From the NCBI RefSeq assembly GCF_004785685.1, contig NZ_SRPF01000001.1, positions 186,001 through 250,000 on the forward strand: 64,000 bases of DNA. The letters run 5' to 3'. This document shows, piece after piece, positions 53,771 to 62,169 of this stretch. A program made the position numbers and the translations under genes. Numbering within the stretch: position 1 is the stretch's first letter; every line of letters begins with the position of its first letter. The DNA comes from Marinobacter confluentis (GTDB taxonomy: Bacteria; Pseudomonadota; Gammaproteobacteria; Pseudomonadales; Oleiphilaceae). The notes under the pieces were generated by a model. The model was not told the DNA's origin. It did not search any database and saw only the letters and a program-made list of their open reading frames with translations.

Positions 53771-55102
53771 ATGCCCCAATCGCCCCTGGCTCAATCCCTG
53801 AAACTCCCCTGTGGTGCCGTTTTGCCAAACCGGATTGCCAAGGCCGCCATGACGGAAGGACTTTCTGATGATCATCTGCATGCGACGAAGCGGCACGGAA
53901 CGCTTTACGGGCGCTGGTCCGATGGCGGGGCGGGGCTGCTGATTACGGGCAATGTGATGATCGATCACCGGGTGCTAGAGCGGCCGGGAAATGTGGCTAT
54001 TGATCCTGCCCCGGCTGAGGGCGAGCCGGAGGCGATGGACCGGTTGCGGGAATGGGCTGAAGCGGGCACCCGCAACGGCAACCATTTGTGGATGCAGATT
54101 TCCCATGCTGGCCGCCAGTCGCCGCGTTATGTGACGACGCGGCCGATGGGGCCGTCAGCGGTTCAGCTGTCGTTGATGGGTAACTATGCCCGCCCGCGTG
54201 CGCTGACGGAGCCAGAGATTCTGGATTTCATCCAACGATTTGCCAATGTGGCCCGGATTGCGAAGGATGCAGGCTTTACCGGCGTTCAGGTGCACGGCGC
54301 TCATGGTTATCTGCTGTCATCGTTTCTGTCGCCGGTGACCAACCAGCGCACGGATCGCTGGGGCGGGTCCCTGGAGAATCGCGCCCGCTTCTTGCTGGAA
54401 GTAGTCAAGGCGACCCGGGCAGCCGTGGGGCCGGAGTTTCCGGTGGCGGTGAAGCTCAATTCCGACGATTTTCGCAAAGGCGGGTTCACTCTGGACGAGT
54501 CTGTGCAGGTGGTGTCCTGGCTGAATCAGGAGGGGATTGATCTGCTGGAAGTGTCTGGCGGCACCTACGAACAGCCCCGGCTGCTTGGGTATAGCGGGGA
54601 TGCAGACACAGCCAGCGACGGGCCGGCGATGCGGGAAAGCACCCGCAAGCGGGAGGCCTATTTCCTGGATTATGCCCAGAAGATTCGCGAAGTCTGCGAA
54701 TGCCCGTTGATGGTCACAGGCGGGTTTCGCACCCGGGCGTTTATGGAAGAGGTGATCTCCAGTGGAGAAACCGATGTGATCGGCCTGGGCCGTCCGCTTT
54801 GCACGGATCCGGATACGCCAAGGGATCTGATCGAGGGGCGAATCGAGGAAACCGTTTGCCATGAAGATCACATCAAGCTTGCCCAGCGCGGATTTTTCTC
54901 CCCGGCGAGCCCACTAGTGCCGATGAAAGTGCTCAATGTGCTGGGTGGCCAGGCCTGGTATTACCAGCAGATTTTTCGGTTGGCGGATGATGAGCCGGTA
55001 GATCCGGAGCTGGGTCTGCTGAAAGCTGTGGGTGCGTTTGTGAAGGATGAGCTTACGCGGGCGCGGCGGGTGAAAAAGTCGGTTTCAAGGACGGGTGTTT
55101 AG
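53771..55102 (+). CDS. NADH:flavin oxidoreductase of the Old Yellow Enzyme family
   Basis: FMN-dependent oxidoreductase of 443 residues, on a (beta/alpha)8 barrel. It has LPNRIAKAAMTEGLSD near the start (FMN loop), HAGRQSP, the active-site HGAHGYLLSSFLSPVTNQRTD with the His-x-x-His motif, and GLGRPLCTDPD for phosphate binding. No 4Fe-4S extension is seen, so it is not a dienoyl-CoA reductase. It reduces enones or similar compounds. A 46-codon segment is repeated in degraded form at 49564-49701. It overlaps the convergent unknown gene by 4 nt. Confidence 0.9.
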   Translation: MPQSPLAQSLKLPCGAVLPNRIAKAAMTEGLSDDHLHATKRHGTLYGRWSDGGAGLLITGNVMIDHRVLERPGNVAIDPAPAEGEPEAMDRLREWAEAGTRNGNHLWMQISHAGRQSPRYVTTRPMGPSAVQLSLMGNYARPRALTEPEILDFIQRFANVARIAKDAGFTGVQVHGAHGYLLSSFLSPVTNQRTDRWGGSLENRARFLLEVVKATRAAVGPEFPVAVKLNSDDFRKGGFTLDESVQVVSWLNQEGIDLLEVSGGTYEQPRLLGYSGDADTASDGPAMRESTRKREAYFLDYAQKIREVCECPLMVTGGFRTRAFMEEVISSGETDVIGLGRPLCTDPDTPRDLIEGRIEETVCHEDHIKLAQRGFFSPASPLVPMKVLNVLGGQAWYYQQIFRLADDEPVDPELGLLKAVGAFVKDELTRARRVKKSVSRTGV

Positions 55103-55608
55103 TTATATCTCGCAGAGTCCATGATCCGCTGGCGGACCCAGGAGCGAGCCTGGTCGGCCGGTAATGATTCCATGGCAAAGCTCAAAGCGGCCCAGACCAA
55201 TGCCAGCAGCAACGTCTGAAGTTGAACGCTGCCGTCTGCCGGCACGATCTTGTCATCGGCCAGGATAGAGCTCACTTCCTGGATAAGCGCCTGCGACGGT
55301 TGGTGATTGTCGAGTGGTCCCGAATCGGGGCAGTCATCTGGAAACGCGGATTCAATGAAGAAGGTGTTGGCCGCGCGAGCACACTCTTTGCGCAGGGCCT
55401 CGTTTTCAGCGGTGTCGATGATTTCGCAGACGGTGTCGCACAGCACCCGCATAACGGCGAAACCGGAGCAGTGATTCGCAGAGTCCCTTCGCTGGGTACT
55501 TCGTTGGCGAAACTGTTCTATGCGTTTGGAGATTGACGTGCCGTATCGGGCAATGTCATCAACCATCTCTACGCCGCTGTCATCAAAGGGTTTCGATATC
55601 AGGCTCAT
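55099..55608 (-). CDS. Protein of unknown function
   Basis: Predicted helical protein of 169 residues beginning MSLISKPFDDSGVEM. It resembles no motif I can name; the arrangement of helices (CSGFAVMRVLCDTVCEIIDTAENE) hints at a receiver- or TetR-like C-terminal bundle, but no helix-turn-helix is seen. The ATG at 55608 is preferred to an upstream start at 55668 on coding character; the ribosome site is weak. It converges on the oxidoreductase with a 4-nt overlap. Confidence 0.5.
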   Translation of the reverse strand: MSLISKPFDDSGVEMVDDIARYGTSISKRIEQFRQRSTQRRDSANHCSGFAVMRVLCDTVCEIIDTAENEALRKECARAANTFFIESAFPDDCPDSGPLDNHQPSQALIQEVSSILADDKIVPADGSVQLQTLLLALVWAALSFAMESLPADQARSWVRQRIMDSARYN

Positions 55609-55699
55609 GGGTCGGTGCTCGTCACTCTGTATCGAGATCTTACGAGCAAAAAGACATCTGGTTCTCACCAGGTGCTTTCGTTGGTAACGCAGCAGCTTG

Positions 55700-55900
55700 C
55701 TAGCGTTTATGAATTTCCGCAGCCCGCTCAGAGGGCGCTTTGGATTCAGCGGCAGCAGATCCGGACGGATCGGGATTCAGGGACACCATCACAATCGTCA
55801 GAATAGCCAGCAGCAGAGGCACAATAAGCCCGGCCAGTTCAACGGCGTCAAAGTATTTTGGCTCCCGCTCAACGGCGCTGATGTCTGTTACGTGTTCCAT
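55700..55900 (-). CDS. Small single-pass membrane protein
   Basis: Predicted protein of 66 residues with one strong membrane helix (about 24-42, LIVPLLLAILTIVMVSL) and a Ser/Ala-rich, charged tail ending HKR. AAAGG lies 9 nt before the ATG. It is alone between two short gaps. I do not recognise the family, but the clean start and helix support it. Confidence 0.55.
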   Translation of the reverse strand: MEHVTDISAVEREPKYFDAVELAGLIVPLLLAILTIVMVSLNPDPSGSAAAESKAPSERAAEIHKR

Positions 55901-56120
55901 TGATAGCGCCTTTTAATGCCGGGATTGCTGATTGAAATTCACCGAGTGTCTCGGTAGATGAATGAGTCCGGGAATGTTATTGGCTGGCGGGGGCGCTGGC
56001 AATCAAATAAAACGTAATACCTAGGGCTATAGCGGTATTTCCCTACCCAATTAGATGCATTCGTAACATTCTGTTTTTGAATAATTTATCCTGTAACTGA
56101 AAATGCCCAGCCAGGCTGTT

Positions 56121-56621
56121 TTAGAACAGAACCCAGTTCTGCATTCTGAGGTGGAAGTCGCCCGCCTGACGCCCGGAAACAAACAGGCTCACACTGGCCA
56201 GGTTCTGGACATTGAGTGGTTCGGCATCGGTCACGGTTTTGCCGCGCCAGGTGGGGATGAAGTCGCTGAATGGCAGTTGCACCCGGCTCCAGTCTTCGGT
56301 GTCTGGGGTAAAGCTGTGCTGATAGACAATGCTGCGACGGTCGATGCTGGTTCTAAGCCCGACCTTGTAGGTTTTACCATCGCCGCGGGCCAGCAGCTTA
56401 ATTCCGGTCATGCCGGATGCGTCCAGAGGTTGGGGCAGGTCGGCCTTGACCGAGGCAAAGCCGCCGCCGTTATCGAGCCTTACCGTGCCGGCAAACAGCC
56501 CATGCCCGTCTTCGGTAGTGACCACCGTGCCGTCGGATTGCCCACCCATTACGCTGTCGCCAAGGGGTTGCCATTGAAGCGCCTCGTCCGGGTTATCGAA
56601 TGCGATCAGTATCGGTGGCAT
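56121..56621 (-). CDS. CIA30-family protein
   Basis: Protein of 166 residues matching the complex I intermediate-associated protein 30 domain: LQWQPLGDSVMGGQSDG near residue 15-31 and a jelly-roll sequence ending LHLRMQNWVLF-like beta strands with SVSLFVSGRQAGDF. In bacteria the domain's role is unknown; it may bind carbohydrate. The ATG at 56621 (MPPILIAF) is preferred to a much longer frame because GAGAG precedes it. A small unknown gene lies 22 nt upstream on the same strand. Confidence 0.75.
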   Translation of the reverse strand: MPPILIAFDNPDEALQWQPLGDSVMGGQSDGTVVTTEDGHGLFAGTVRLDNGGGFASVKADLPQPLDASGMTGIKLLARGDGKTYKVGLRTSIDRRSIVYQHSFTPDTEDWSRVQLPFSDFIPTWRGKTVTDAEPLNVQNLASVSLFVSGRQAGDFHLRMQNWVLF

Positions 56622-56643
56622 GTTCTCTCTGTTATTCGCGGAC

Positions 56644-56910
56644 TCAGGCGGAATGGTGCTGAGTCGATGACGGGGCTTTTGGGCGTGGCATCTCCGCAGG
56701 GTGTATTTGCGAGAACTGCTCGCGAACCATTTCCCCCAGTTTCTGGAAGTTATAGGCCTCCAGGTCACAGCGGATAATGCGAATGCTGGAGGTTTCCTCA
56801 TCCATCGCGATAACGGTCTGCTGGCCATCCTCACAGACGGGCCCACCAATTTTCAGTTGGATTGTCCGGTCCCGGAAGAAAAACCGGCCGTTGAACTGTC
56901 GAATGCTCAT
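56644..56910 (-). CDS. Small protein of unknown function
   Basis: Predicted soluble protein of 88 residues starting MSIRQFNGRFFFRDR. GAGG is 7 nt before the ATG. It is beta-rich at the start and ends in a Pro/Ser/His-rich tail. It is 22 nt upstream of the CIA30-like gene and likely in one transcript with it. I do not recognise it. Confidence 0.5.
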   Translation of the reverse strand: MSIRQFNGRFFFRDRTIQLKIGGPVCEDGQQTVIAMDEETSSIRIIRCDLEAYNFQKLGEMVREQFSQIHPAEMPRPKAPSSTQHHSA

Positions 56911-57008
56911 TCTGGTGCCTCAATCGTTTCCAATCATCTGGTTATCGAATTCAGTTTCGATATGCCATTAAGTACGTGGCGGAAACCGAATCGGTGCACT
57001 TCACAGAA

Positions 57009-57026
57009 CCGTCACATCCCATTCAT
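57009..57026 (+). promoter_or_regulatory. Possible Pho box upstream of the OlsB-like gene
   Basis: CCGTCAC-ATCC-CATTCAT matches the PhoB direct-repeat consensus CTGTCAT-N4-CTGTCAT at 10 of 14 repeat positions. TATTTC, 10 nt downstream, could be a weak -10. PhoB control would fit an ornithine-lipid enzyme, but the match is imperfect. Confidence 0.3.
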
Positions 57027-57050
57027 CCCACTGAAGTATTTCTGTCTCAT

Positions 57051-57086
57051 TCTCACCCTATCCACACAAGAACAGAAAGGGTGAGA
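57051..57086 (+). other. Inverted repeat covering the ribosome site of the OlsB-like gene
   Basis: TCTCACCCT (57051-57059) pairs perfectly with AGGGTGAGA (57078-57086) with an 18-nt loop. The second arm contains the AAGGG-type ribosome site just before the ATG at 57089. In RNA this hairpin would hide the start site, so it may act as a translational switch, or the arms may be a DNA operator. Confidence 0.55.
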
Positions 57087-57088
57087 GC

Positions 57089-57865
57089 ATGGCGAAGCTT
57101 GGTTTTCTGAAAGCATCGACACGATGGATTCGCAAACCGGCACAGAACACGGGGCCGGAGCTGCAAGCGCGCTGGCTGACCAGTCGGCGGGATATCCTGA
57201 GGGCGCAGCGGCTTCGGTGCCGCACCTTTTCCGAGGAGTTTGGTATTCGCATCAGCCCCTTCGGGCTTGACCGGGACCGTTTTGATCGGCACTGCCTGCA
57301 CCTGGGGGTTGAGGACAAAAGCACCGGTGCCTTGATTGGCTATACCCGCCTGTTGCCCGGCGAGGCGGCCCGCAAACTCGGTGGCTTCTATTCCCGCAAT
57401 GAGTTTGACCTGGATAACCTGGCGGGTCTGCCCGGGCATGTTGTGGAAGTGGGACGCACCTGTGTGCACCCGGATTACCGCAGCGGCGGCACGATCGCGG
57501 TGCTCTGGGCGGCTTTGGCCCAGTACCTGTTTACCGCCCGGGTGGATTTCCTGATTGGTTGCGCCAGTATTTCCATGGCGGACGGCGGTGCCGGAGTTGC
57601 CGGCATTATGCCCGGCCTGCGCGAGCGCTTCCTGACTGATGAAAACCTGCGGGTGACCCCGCGGCTGGCGGTGCCAGCCGTTACGCCCAGTGACAAGGGT
57701 GGCGCCATGCCGCCGCTGCTGAAAGCCTACACACGGATGGGCGCGAAGATTGCCGGTGAGCCCTGCTGGGACCCAGATTTCAACTGCGCCGATGTGTTTA
57801 TTCTGCTGGAAGTCAGCAAGATGTCCCGCCGGTATCGGGACCATTTCATGGCCAAGGCAGGCTAG
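57089..57865 (+). CDS. olsB: OlsB-like N-acyltransferase (ornithine lipid synthesis)
   Basis: GNAT-fold acyltransferase, 258 residues. The family signature is VVEVGRTCVHPDYRSGGTIA near residue 117-137, with the upstream RDILRAQRLRCRTFSEEFG. OlsB transfers a 3-hydroxyacyl chain from acyl-carrier protein to ornithine to make lyso-ornithine lipid at the membrane; OlsA, the second enzyme, is not in the window. The ribosome site lies inside a 9-bp hairpin. It begins a unit with an M14 peptidase and an alpha/beta hydrolase. Another amino acid or polyamine acceptor is possible. Confidence 0.78.
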   Translation: MAKLGFLKASTRWIRKPAQNTGPELQARWLTSRRDILRAQRLRCRTFSEEFGIRISPFGLDRDRFDRHCLHLGVEDKSTGALIGYTRLLPGEAARKLGGFYSRNEFDLDNLAGLPGHVVEVGRTCVHPDYRSGGTIAVLWAALAQYLFTARVDFLIGCASISMADGGAGVAGIMPGLRERFLTDENLRVTPRLAVPAVTPSDKGGAMPPLLKAYTRMGAKIAGEPCWDPDFNCADVFILLEVSKMSRRYRDHFMAKAG

Positions 57866-57866
57866 G

Positions 57867-58958
57867 TTGACGGAACTTACCGACCTGACCCACGTTGCCG
57901 CTATTCGCCAGGAAAAGAAGGCCCGCAGCAGCGCAGACCAATCGCGGATTCGCCGCGACCTTCCAGAGCTGGAAAACCTCGAGCGCATCGTTGCTGAGGC
58001 ACCGACTGGCGTCACCGCCCAGGTGATTAGCCAGGTCTCCGCCAGCGATCTGACCCTGCCGGTATACCGGGTAGACGTTGGCAAGGCGCCGGCGGACGCA
58101 CCCGCGCTTCTGCTGGTTGGCGGCGTGCACGGGCTTGAGCGTATCGGCACACAGGTCCTGCTGGCCTGGCTGGACAGCCTGCTTCAGCGGCTGCACTGGG
58201 ATCAGCACCTGGCCGAACTTGTGAACCGCGTTCGCCTGGTGTTTGTGCCTTTGCTTAACCCCGGTGGAATGCTGCTGAACCGGCGCAGCAATCCCGGCGG
58301 TGTGGACCTGATGCGCAATGCGCCTTTAATGGCCCAGTCCCGAAGTACCTGGTTGTTGGGCGGGCAGCGCCTGTCACCGCGTTTGCCCTGGTATGTGGGC
58401 CAGCCAGAAGAGGGCATGGAAGCGGAAAGCTTGGCCCTGGAAGCCGTGGTTCATGAGCTGGTCACCGGCCGCCCGTTCAGTATTTCCCTGGATTGCCATT
58501 CCGGTTTTGGTTTACGGGATCAGATCTGGTTTCCCTATGCCTATCGACGTCGACCGATGCGGCGGATTGCCGATGTTATGGCCCTGAAGCTGTTGTGGGA
58601 GCAGGCCTATCCCCACCACGATTATGTGTTTGAGCCACAGTCCACCAATTATCTGACCCACGGGGACCTGTGGGATTATTTCTACAAACAGGTGAACCGC
58701 GAGAGCGACGGGCGATTCCTGCCGCTGACCCTGGAGATGGGGTCCTGGCGCTGGGTGCGCAAGCGCCCCCGTCAGCTTCTGCGCCTGGATGGTCTGTTCA
58801 ATCCGCTGATGCCCCATCGCCACCAGCGGGTTCTGCGCAGCCATCTGGTCTGGCTGGACTTTCTGTTGAGTTCTACCGCCCATTATCACCAGTGGTTGCC
58901 GGATGCGGCTCAGGAGCGAACCCTGCGCCAGGCGGCCCTGCAACACTGGTACCGGTGA
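57867..58958 (+). CDS. M14-family zinc carboxypeptidase/deacylase
   Basis: Zinc hydrolase of 363 residues. Metal ligands H88 and E91 are in GGVHGLERIG, the third H211 in SLDCHSGFG, and the catalytic Glu is probably in LTLEMGSWRW. LNPGGMLLNRRSNPGGVDLMRNAP is typical of succinylglutamate desuccinylase- or peptide-like M14 enzymes. The start is TTG at 57867 with AGG just upstream, 1 nt after the OlsB-like stop. It is followed after 4 nt by a hydrolase. It may cut an amide formed from the acyl-amino acid made by the OlsB-like enzyme, which is a guess. Confidence 0.8.
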   Translation: MTELTDLTHVAAIRQEKKARSSADQSRIRRDLPELENLERIVAEAPTGVTAQVISQVSASDLTLPVYRVDVGKAPADAPALLLVGGVHGLERIGTQVLLAWLDSLLQRLHWDQHLAELVNRVRLVFVPLLNPGGMLLNRRSNPGGVDLMRNAPLMAQSRSTWLLGGQRLSPRLPWYVGQPEEGMEAESLALEAVVHELVTGRPFSISLDCHSGFGLRDQIWFPYAYRRRPMRRIADVMALKLLWEQAYPHHDYVFEPQSTNYLTHGDLWDYFYKQVNRESDGRFLPLTLEMGSWRWVRKRPRQLLRLDGLFNPLMPHRHQRVLRSHLVWLDFLLSSTAHYHQWLPDAAQERTLRQAALQHWYR

Positions 58959-58962
58959 CCGG

Positions 58963-59706
58963 ATGAACTGGCTGCTATTGCGGGGGTTGGCCCGCCAGAG
59001 TGAACACTGGGGGGATTTCCCGGCATTATTGGCGGATGCGATCCCCGGTGACCGGGTCCACTTGCTGGACCTTCCCGGTACCGGTGCCCGCAGCCATGAG
59101 GCGAGCCCCGATACCATTCCGGCCATCCGCGAATGCGTTCAGGCTTATGCCAGGGATTTGCCAACGCCGATGATACTGGTAGGGCTCTCGCTGGGCGGTA
59201 TGGTTGCCCTGGATTGGGCCTGTCGCGAGCCCCAGGATATTGCCGGAGTCGTTGCCATCAATAGCAGCAGCGGCTGGAGCCCATTCTGGCATCGTCTGAA
59301 GCCGGACCGGTGGGCGACTGTTTTGGGGCTTCTGGCCGATTCAAGCGTTGACCGGCGTGAGGCTGCCATACTGTCACTGACCAGCAACTCAGAGCACCCG
59401 CCCCAGCTCCTGGAACATTGGTGTGAACTGCACCATCGATTACCGGTTACGCGCCAGACCGCCATTCGCCAGATTCGTGCAGCTGCTCGCTACCGGCCAC
59501 CTCCACAACCACCGAACATGCCCGCACTCATAATGGCCAGCCGGGCGGACCGCCTGGTCAACAGCCGTTGTTCCGAAAAACTGGCAACACTCTGGGGATG
59601 CGAACTGGCCGACCATTCATGGGCAGGCCATGACCTGCCGCTGGATGATCCGCAGTGGGTTGTGGCCAGGCTGGCGGAGTTCCGGCATCGGATGGCTAGG
59701 ACCTGA
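58963..59706 (+). CDS. Alpha/beta hydrolase
   Basis: Esterase or lipase-like hydrolase, 247 residues. The nucleophile elbow is VGLSLGGMVALDWA (about residue 72), the acid in ASRADRLVNS and the histidine in AGHDLPLDDP. LLLRGLARQSEHWGDF is the oxyanion-hole start. The ATG at 58963 follows the M14 gene by 4 nt. Its end overlaps the convergent LysR gene by 11 nt. The substrate is unknown; its operon partners suggest an acyl-amide or ester. Confidence 0.85.
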   Translation: MNWLLLRGLARQSEHWGDFPALLADAIPGDRVHLLDLPGTGARSHEASPDTIPAIRECVQAYARDLPTPMILVGLSLGGMVALDWACREPQDIAGVVAINSSSGWSPFWHRLKPDRWATVLGLLADSSVDRREAAILSLTSNSEHPPQLLEHWCELHHRLPVTRQTAIRQIRAAARYRPPPQPPNMPALIMASRADRLVNSRCSEKLATLWGCELADHSWAGHDLPLDDPQWVVARLAEFRHRMART

Positions 59707-60580
59707 CGGCGGTTAGTCGCTTCAGAATCACCTCTTCCAAGGCCTGCGCGGAAGGCGACAATGACCGATTGGCCAGCTTGATAATGCCAATCTGCCGCAC
59801 CAGTTTGGGCTCGCTCAGAGGCACAAAACACAGTTTCCGGTTATCCACCGGAAAGGCCAGCCGGGGCAGGGTGGTAATGCCGCTGCCGGCTTCGAGCATG
59901 GCGATCAGTGAAATCATGTTGGAAATGTAGAAGTCGTTGTTGTCGACCAGGCTGGCAGCGGCGGTTTTTTCCAGCAGCCTGGACGTGCCGTTGGCAATGA
60001 AGCGTTCCTCTTTCAACTCCTGCCACTGCAGGCTTTTGCGGTTGGCCAGCGGATGGTCCCGGTGCAGCACTACGCCTATGTTGTCTTCGAACAGGTGGGT
60101 GTAGCTCAGGCGCTCGTCCTGGGCCCAGACGCTGCTGATGCCCAGGTCCACCTCGCCGTTGGCGACCATGCGGCAGACGAATTTGGCATTTTCGTCGTGC
60201 AGGTTGATATTGATATGAGGGTACTCGGCGATGAACGCCGCCAGGAATTCCGGCATCAGCCGGCTGGCGACCGATGGAACGGTGGCCAGGGTGACGCGGC
60301 CCTGTTGGCCCAGGGCAACGTGCTGCAGGTCCGCGGCAAGCCGGTCATGTTGCTTGATGAGTTCCCGGAAACGCGGCAGGCAATATTCACCGTAAGGCGT
60401 CAGCTGGCCTTTCTGGCTTTTCTCGAACAGCGGTTGCCCCAGGCGTTCCTCCAGATCCCGTATGGCCATGGAAAGCGCCGGCTGGCTGCGATGCAGCTGT
60501 TTCGCCGCACCGTGGAAGCTGCCTTCCTCAACCACTGCCAGCACGTAGCGTAACGGCTGAATTTTCAGTTCCAGTGTCAT
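59696..60580 (-). CDS. LysR-family regulator of the ALDH operon
   Basis: LysR-type regulator of 294 residues with an N-terminal winged helix (about 5-65, LHRSQPALSMAIRDLEERLG) and an effector-binding domain (about 92-294). It is divergent from an aldehyde dehydrogenase, dipeptidase and BCCT unit across about 136 bp and likely controls it. The effector may be a quaternary amine or aldehyde product. The 3' end overlaps the hydrolase gene. Confidence 0.88.
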   Translation of the reverse strand: MTLELKIQPLRYVLAVVEEGSFHGAAKQLHRSQPALSMAIRDLEERLGQPLFEKSQKGQLTPYGEYCLPRFRELIKQHDRLAADLQHVALGQQGRVTLATVPSVASRLMPEFLAAFIAEYPHININLHDENAKFVCRMVANGEVDLGISSVWAQDERLSYTHLFEDNIGVVLHRDHPLANRKSLQWQELKEERFIANGTSRLLEKTAAASLVDNNDFYISNMISLIAMLEAGSGITTLPRLAFPVDNRKLCFVPLSEPKLVRQIGIIKLANRSLSPSAQALEEVILKRLTAVRS

Positions 60581-60716
60581 GCTTTATTCGTCCCGATCTG
60601 TCTCTGATCTATTTTCGATTTCAACATAAGCATAGCTTATCAAAACTGCGATATTTTTGATTATCCTTATTGGTGCCTGGCGTCTAGGCTTAGGGGAATC
60701 TTTATAGGAGGAACCC

Positions 60717-62159
60717 ATGTCACAGTCGCACGCACTTTATATCGGTGGGGAGTGGGTCAAGGGCGAACAGCCTGCCCAGCCTAACCAGAACCCGTCAGAC
60801 CTGAGCGATATCATCGGCCACTATGATCAGGCCAGCGCCGGGCAGGTAAGGCATGCGATTGATGCAGCACGGGCAGGCCAGAAGGTCTGGGCGGACACCG
60901 GGCTTGAGGCCCGTTATGGCGTGCTGATGGCCATTGGCAACGAGCTGATTGCGCGCAAGGACGAGTTGGGTGAACTGTTGGCGCGGGAAGAAGGCAAGCC
61001 GTTGGCGGAGGGCAAGGGCGAAGTCTATCGCTCCGGCCAGTTTTTCCATTACTACGCCGCCGAAGTGCTGCGCCAGATTGATGACCGGGTGGCGTCTGTG
61101 CGCCCCGGTGTTGAGATTGAAACCCGCCGGGAGCCTTTGGGGGTGATCGGCGTGATCAGCCCCTGGAATTTCCCCATGGCCACCGCCGTCTGGAAAATCG
61201 CGCCAGCGCTGGCATTTGGCAATGCGGTGGTGTTCAAACCCGCCAACCTGGTGCCGGCCAGTGCCTGGGCATTGACTGAAATCATCAGCCGCCAGGACCT
61301 ACCTGCGGGCACCTTCAATCTGGTGACCGGCAGCGGCCGTGAGGCCGGTGAAGCCCTGATTACCAGCCCCCACGTTCAGGCCATCACCTTTACCGGTTCG
61401 CTGGAAGTGGGTCGCCGGGTGGCCGCTGCAACGGCGGCCAACCTGGTGAAGTGCCAGCTGGAGATGGGGTCAAAGAACGCTTTGATTGTGCTGGACGATG
61501 CCGATCTGGATCTGGCGGTTGATGCGGCCTTCGCCGGCGCCTATTCCGGTTCCGGCCAGAAATGTACCGCGTCTTCCCGGCTGATTGTGACGGATGCGGT
61601 GCACGATGAATTTGTGGCAAAACTGACGGCGAAAATGGCCAGCGCAAAGGTCGGTCCGGCACTGGCAGACGGTACCATGATCGGCCCCATTGCCAGCGAA
61701 AGCCAGCTTGCAGCCAATCAGCGCTGGGTGGATGTGGCTCTGAAAGACGGCGCCACACTGGCCTTTGGCGGTGAGGATGTCAGTGCAGGCAGCGATGGCT
61801 ACTACATGCAGCCGGTGCTGTTCACGGACACCACCAACGATATGGCCATCAACCGTGATGAAGTCTTTGGCCCTGTCGCGTGTGTAATTCGCGTGCCGGA
61901 TTACGAAACGGCGTTGGCCACCCTGAACGACACCAACTACGGCCTGACCGCCGGCCTGATTACCCGGTCTCTGCACTGGGCCAGCGATTTCAAGGCCCGC
62001 GCCGAGACCGGCTGTGTGATGGTGAACCTGGCCACCGCCGGTACTGATTACCATGTGCCTTTTGGCGGCCGCAAGGAATCCAGTTTCGGCCCGCGGGAGC
62101 AGGGCCAATACGCCCGGGAGTTCTATACCGTGGTGAAAACCTGCTACATCAAGGCCTGA
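60717..62159 (+). CDS. NAD(P)-dependent aldehyde dehydrogenase
   Basis: Oxidises an aldehyde to the acid; 480 residues. The catalytic Glu is in LEMGSKNAL (about 249) and Cys in SGQKCTASS (about 283). The N-terminal cofactor part has GVISPWNFPMA and the C-terminal PFGGRKESSFGPREQG. AGGAGG is 6 nt before the ATG. It heads an operon with an M19 dipeptidase (10 nt gap) and a BCCT transporter. Betaine aldehyde or a related amine-derived aldehyde is likely from context. Confidence 0.9.
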   Translation: MSQSHALYIGGEWVKGEQPAQPNQNPSDLSDIIGHYDQASAGQVRHAIDAARAGQKVWADTGLEARYGVLMAIGNELIARKDELGELLAREEGKPLAEGKGEVYRSGQFFHYYAAEVLRQIDDRVASVRPGVEIETRREPLGVIGVISPWNFPMATAVWKIAPALAFGNAVVFKPANLVPASAWALTEIISRQDLPAGTFNLVTGSGREAGEALITSPHVQAITFTGSLEVGRRVAAATAANLVKCQLEMGSKNALIVLDDADLDLAVDAAFAGAYSGSGQKCTASSRLIVTDAVHDEFVAKLTAKMASAKVGPALADGTMIGPIASESQLAANQRWVDVALKDGATLAFGGEDVSAGSDGYYMQPVLFTDTTNDMAINRDEVFGPVACVIRVPDYETALATLNDTNYGLTAGLITRSLHWASDFKARAETGCVMVNLATAGTDYHVPFGGRKESSFGPREQGQYAREFYTVVKTCYIKA

Positions 62160-62169
62160 GGACGCAGAG

